Positions 59,056 through 64,000 of a stretch of DNA of 64,000 nt are shown piece after piece. Numbering within the stretch: the stretch's first letter is position 1; each line of letters opens with the position of its first letter. Under the pieces are notes generated by a model that was not told the DNA's origin, made no database searches, and saw nothing but the letters and a program-made list of their open reading frames with translations. The DNA lies in contig OZ243926.1 in assembly GCA_965213765.1 (NCBI GenBank), forward strand, positions 1,674,001 through 1,738,000. The letters run 5' to 3'. The stretch is from JAJDXO01 sp965213765. GTDB taxonomy: Bacteria; Pseudomonadota; Alphaproteobacteria; Rhodospirillales; UBA2165. Made by a program: the position numbers and the translations under genes.

Positions 59056-60420
59056 ATGGCGATTGAAACACTCGAAGACAAGATTAGAGCGATAGGCAAC
59101 CCGGTGGATATGCTGAGAAACGCCGCGGCCGGACCCTATCAGTTTCCCATCACCGCAGAGTTCAGCAATTGGCGCGACGAGCAGGAGGCCTGGCGCAACG
59201 GCGCGGTCCTGTTTGACCAGTCGTTTCACATGACCGATCTATATGTCGAGGGTCCGGATACCAAGAAGTTGTGCGAGTATCTGGCGGTTAATTCGATGGC
59301 CAACTGGCAACGCGATCTTGCGAAGCAGTTCGTTCACTGCACGCCGGACGGTTACGTGATTGGCGACGCGATCATCTTCATCCTCGAAGAAGATAAAGCC
59401 AATATCGTCAACAAACCCAGCAACGCCAACTGGGTGATGTATCATGCGGAGAAAGAGGGGTTTGACGTCTCCTTCGACCTCGACATGCGCGCACTGGACA
59501 ACAAGGGTCGGCGCAAAGGATACCGGTTTGAGGTTCAAGGACCCGATGCCTGGTCTATCCTTGAAAAACTGAACGGCGGGCCGATCGAGCAGTTCAAATT
59601 CTTCCGGATGGGTGAGATCAGCGTGGCCGGCCGGCGGGTACCGGCGTTGCGGCACGGCATGGCCGGCGCGGTCGGCTTGGAACTCTTTGGCCCATTCGGC
59701 GACTACGACCTCATCCGCGACGCAATCCTCGAGGCCGGTCAGGAGTTCGGCATCAGAGCCGCCGGTTCCAAAACCTATGCGACCGTCGCCCATGAATCTG
59801 GGTGGTTCCCCTCGCCGCTTCCCGCGATCTATTCCGGCGACGATCTTGCCGATTACCGGCGGTGGCTGCCCGCAACAAGCTTTGAGGCCAACCTGTCATT
59901 GGGCGGCTCGCTGGTTAGCGACAACGTGGAGGATTATTACCTCACGCCCTACGACTTGGGCTACGGCCATATCGTGAAGTTCGACCATGATTTCATCGGG
60001 CGCGAAGCGTTGGAGGCAAAAAAGGATCAACCGCATAAGCACAAGGTGACGCTTCGGTGGAGCAAGGACGATGTGCTGAAGATATTTGCTTCCATGTTCA
60101 ATGACGGCGACCGCTACAAGTTCCTCGACATACCGGCATCTCATTACGCGACCTGCCCCTATGATCTCGTGACCAAGGATGGCATGCCCGTGGGGCTCTC
60201 CCACTACCCGGTCTACACGTCCAATGTCGCCGGCTGGATTTCACTGGCCCTGCTGGACGAGGACATGGCCGCCCCCGGCACGGAGGTTTCACTGACTTGG
60301 GGCGAACCGGATGGCGGAACCGAGAAACCGGCGGTGGAGCGCCACGTTCAGACTGAAATTGCCTGCACCGTGGAGCCATGTCCGATCTCGGTCACGGCGC
60401 GGGAATCCTATCGGAAGTAA
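59056..60420 (+). CDS. LigM/DesA-like tetrahydrofolate-dependent O-demethylase (GcvT family)
   Basis: 454 residues from the ATG at 59056, with a purine-rich AGGGGAGAAGG site just upstream; the frame is open further up. It belongs to the aminomethyltransferase fold. Segments EFSNWRDEQEAWRNGAVLFD, YRFEVQGPDAWSILEKLNGG, LRHGMAGAVGLELFGPFGDY, ESGWFPSPLPAIYSGD and DYYLTPYDLGYGHIVKFDHD closely follow vanillate/3-O-methylgallate and syringate demethylases as I remember them. Those enzymes move a methyl group from a methoxyaromatic to tetrahydrofolate. DmdA (DMSP demethylase) is a more distant alternative. Divergent from the catabolic operon and probably the committed step for the imported compound. 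Confidence 0.8.
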   Translation: MAIETLEDKIRAIGNPVDMLRNAAAGPYQFPITAEFSNWRDEQEAWRNGAVLFDQSFHMTDLYVEGPDTKKLCEYLAVNSMANWQRDLAKQFVHCTPDGYVIGDAIIFILEEDKANIVNKPSNANWVMYHAEKEGFDVSFDLDMRALDNKGRRKGYRFEVQGPDAWSILEKLNGGPIEQFKFFRMGEISVAGRRVPALRHGMAGAVGLELFGPFGDYDLIRDAILEAGQEFGIRAAGSKTYATVAHESGWFPSPLPAIYSGDDLADYRRWLPATSFEANLSLGGSLVSDNVEDYYLTPYDLGYGHIVKFDHDFIGREALEAKKDQPHKHKVTLRWSKDDVLKIFASMFNDGDRYKFLDIPASHYATCPYDLVTKDGMPVGLSHYPVYTSNVAGWISLALLDEDMAAPGTEVSLTWGEPDGGTEKPAVERHVQTEIACTVEPCPISVTARESYRK

Positions 60421-60559
60421 GACCTGAGGGAGACCCGAAACCCTGTAGAGACCGACCCCGGCTCCCGGATTCTCAACCGCCTTCATCCTCGAGAATCATA
60501 TCGCTGGTTTTCTCCGCGATCATCAGCACCGCCGCATTAGTGTTTCCCGATACCCCCGA

Positions 60560-61010
60560 CATCGCGGCGGCTCTTGAGCTCAAGTCGGGCCGCGGCGCCA
60601 TCCTTTCCAAGATCGATCCCAAGAGCGCCGCCGAGAAGGCCGGATTAAAGCCCGGCGATGTGGTGGTCGCGGTCAATGGCAATCCGATCAACAATTCCTC
60701 CGACCTGCGTAACCGCATCGACCTGATGCCGGTCGGTGAAAAGGGGACGTTAACGATATTACGCAACGGACAATCTGTAACGATTGACGTGGAAATTGGA
60801 AAAGCCTCTGCCGCTGAAATCGCCAGCCGCGACGGCGTACCACAACTCTCCGGCGCGGTGATCACCGATATCAGTCGTAATCATAGGATGTACGGCAAGA
60901 TTGACGGAGCCATCGTTGCACAGGTGGAGCCGGGCAGCCGTGCTTGGCGCAACGCGCTTCGGCAAGGTGAGATTATCGTCGCGGTCAAGCCAGCCAAAAC
61001 GCCGGGCGTC
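60560..61010 (+). pseudogene. HtrA/DegP remnant: PDZ domains only
   Basis: Codons from about 60570 read LKSGRGAILSKIDPKSAAEK, AGLKPGDVVVAVNGNPI and LRNRIDLMPVGEKGTL, the first PDZ domain of a Do-type protease. A second, partial PDZ reads VPQLSGAVITDISRNH, then VEPGSRAWRNALRQGEIIVA. The signal peptide and the whole trypsin-like protease domain are missing, and after VKPAKT the frame leaves the family. The open frame starts inside the end of the demethylase gene (60378), so it has no start of its own. An inactive fragment. Confidence 0.75.
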
Positions 61011-61270
61011 AGCGAAAGGAACACGAACCTCGGGCGATCAACTGAGCGAAGCGCCTTCGTTCAATCGCGGTCGAGTGTCGTGAGATTTTGCAGCAGGCCT
61101 CGACGCCCTGCAGGCATTCGAATGTGGCGGGCCGGGAGCGATGCCGAGACTGCCTCGAATGCTGATTGTCCGCGAAAGTCAAAGTGAGACATTGCCTGAC
61201 CGAACGGTTTCGTCGACTCCGACCTCCACTGATCGCCGTCTGGCGTCCCACTTTGGCTTGAATCCGCTTT

Positions 61271-61285
61271 CGGTATGCTTACGGT
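61271..61285. repeat. 15-bp direct repeat shared with the integrase upstream region
   Basis: CGGTATGCTTACGGT at 61271-61285 also occurs at 14086-14100, just before the integrase gene. Both copies lie within about 215 bp of a tRNA-fMet core copy and point the same way, as integrase arm-binding sites would. Confidence 0.55.
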
Positions 61286-61315
61286 CAAAGCGTAAAGCGC
61301 GAGTACAGAAAAGAG

Positions 61316-61350
61316 AAACCCCGCTATCCTATTGGAATAACGGGGTTTTT
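61316..61350 (-). terminator. Intrinsic terminator after tRNA-fMet
   Basis: AACCCCG and CGGGGTT form a stem around a 17-base loop. Minus-strand transcripts continue with TTTCTCTTTTC; the plus strand also has a T run (GTTTTT), so it may work both ways. It directly follows the tRNA 3' end and would end the rRNA operon. Confidence 0.75.
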
Positions 61351-61351
61351 A

Positions 61352-61428
<77 letters not shown>

Positions 61429-61542
61429 CCAAGTGTGCGTTCCTTCCGCACCGAGGACGGTCAACTGGATCGTCAAGTGGGACGGATCATCGTGAATAGG
61501 TCTAATCGTCGGCGATCAACTACTTCGGCCATCCGCTTTAAA

Positions 61543-61660
61543 GACCTGGCGGCGACCTACTCTCCCACACCTTAAGATGCAGTACCATCGGCGCTGAGGG
61601 TCTTCACGGCCGAGTTCGGGATGGGATCGGGTGTGTCCCCCTCGCTATAACCACCAAGTC
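61543..61660 (-). rRNA. rrf: 5S ribosomal RNA
   Basis: 118 nt on the minus strand, beginning GACTTGGTGGTTATAGCGAG and ending in GTAGGTCGCCGCCAGGTC. The central CCCATCCCGAACTCGGCCGT is the conserved 5S loop region. The 5' and 3' ends pair. It lies between the 23S gene and tRNA-fMet. Confidence 0.95.
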
Positions 61661-61784
61661 ATCAAAACGGACGGCGTCCGCCGTCGCCGGCGGCGCCAAA
61701 AGACATTATACATCAAAGCGTTGCGTCAATTTCGCTGGTTACTCAGTCACCGACGTACGGGCTTATCCATACGTATGATGAGAA

Positions 61785-64000
<2,216 letters not shown>

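Noticed and set aside
61009..61251. Minus-strand 80-codon frame near the tRNA
   Set aside because: Some segments look coding-like, but no family is recognisable and it overlaps the end of the PDZ remnant; left unannotated.

Overview
The window looks like GC-rich alphaproteobacterial DNA. The right edge carries the 3' part of an rRNA operon on the minus strand in the order 23S, 5S, tRNA-fMet, which is typical of Alphaproteobacteria. The gene families also fit: TctABC transporters, a LigM/DesA-like demethylase, and DUF2493/DUF4326 plasmid genes. I cannot name the genus.

Layout. 1-11180 (minus) is the N-terminal 3,700+ residues of a giant secreted Calx-beta-repeat protein, cut by the left edge. 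11181-13870 holds a small secreted protein and an IS4-family transposase remnant. A 47-bp copy of the 3' end of tRNA-fMet lies at 13871-13917, just before a tyrosine integrase. The same 47 bp, with two compensating T-stem changes, lies in direct orientation in the intact tRNA-fMet gene at 61352-61428. I read 13871 to about 61400 as a roughly 47.5-kb island integrated at tRNA-fMet.

Inside that island, 14139-20590 holds the integrase, a frameshifted HU gene, a HigB2/HigA-like toxin-antitoxin pair, an orphan sugar-binding protein, a DUF1971 gene and several gene relics (second integrase, ankyrin, BsuBI/PstI-like nuclease, DrmB C-terminus). 20677-32928 is a defence locus. It is a translationally coupled operon of a DrmE-like protein, a NERD-nuclease/SF1 helicase, a DrmA helicase and DrmB (DUF1998), followed by a Vsr endonuclease and a convergent C5-cytosine methyltransferase. 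It resembles class 2 DISARM without the phospholipase-D protein DrmC. 33160-35490 has hipBA plus two relics. 35514-46587 is a mobilization module: MobF relaxase-helicase, a small putative DNA-binding protein, DUF2493, DUF4326, SSB and a protein with six zinc-ribbon-like units. No type IV secretion genes are present.

47467-60420 is a catabolic cluster. A long minus-strand run encodes an HTH-fused putative methyltransferase, an acyl-CoA synthetase (NDP-forming), an SDR, a tautomerase-family protein lacking Pro1, an isochorismatase-family hydrolase, an enoyl-CoA hydratase, an FAD oxidoreductase, a TctA-TctB fusion and TctC. Divergent to it is a LigM/DesA-like tetrahydrofolate-dependent demethylase. 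Together they suggest uptake, activation and breakdown of a methylated organic acid, perhaps a methoxyaromatic. 60560-61010 is an HtrA PDZ-only relic, followed by the rRNA operon end.
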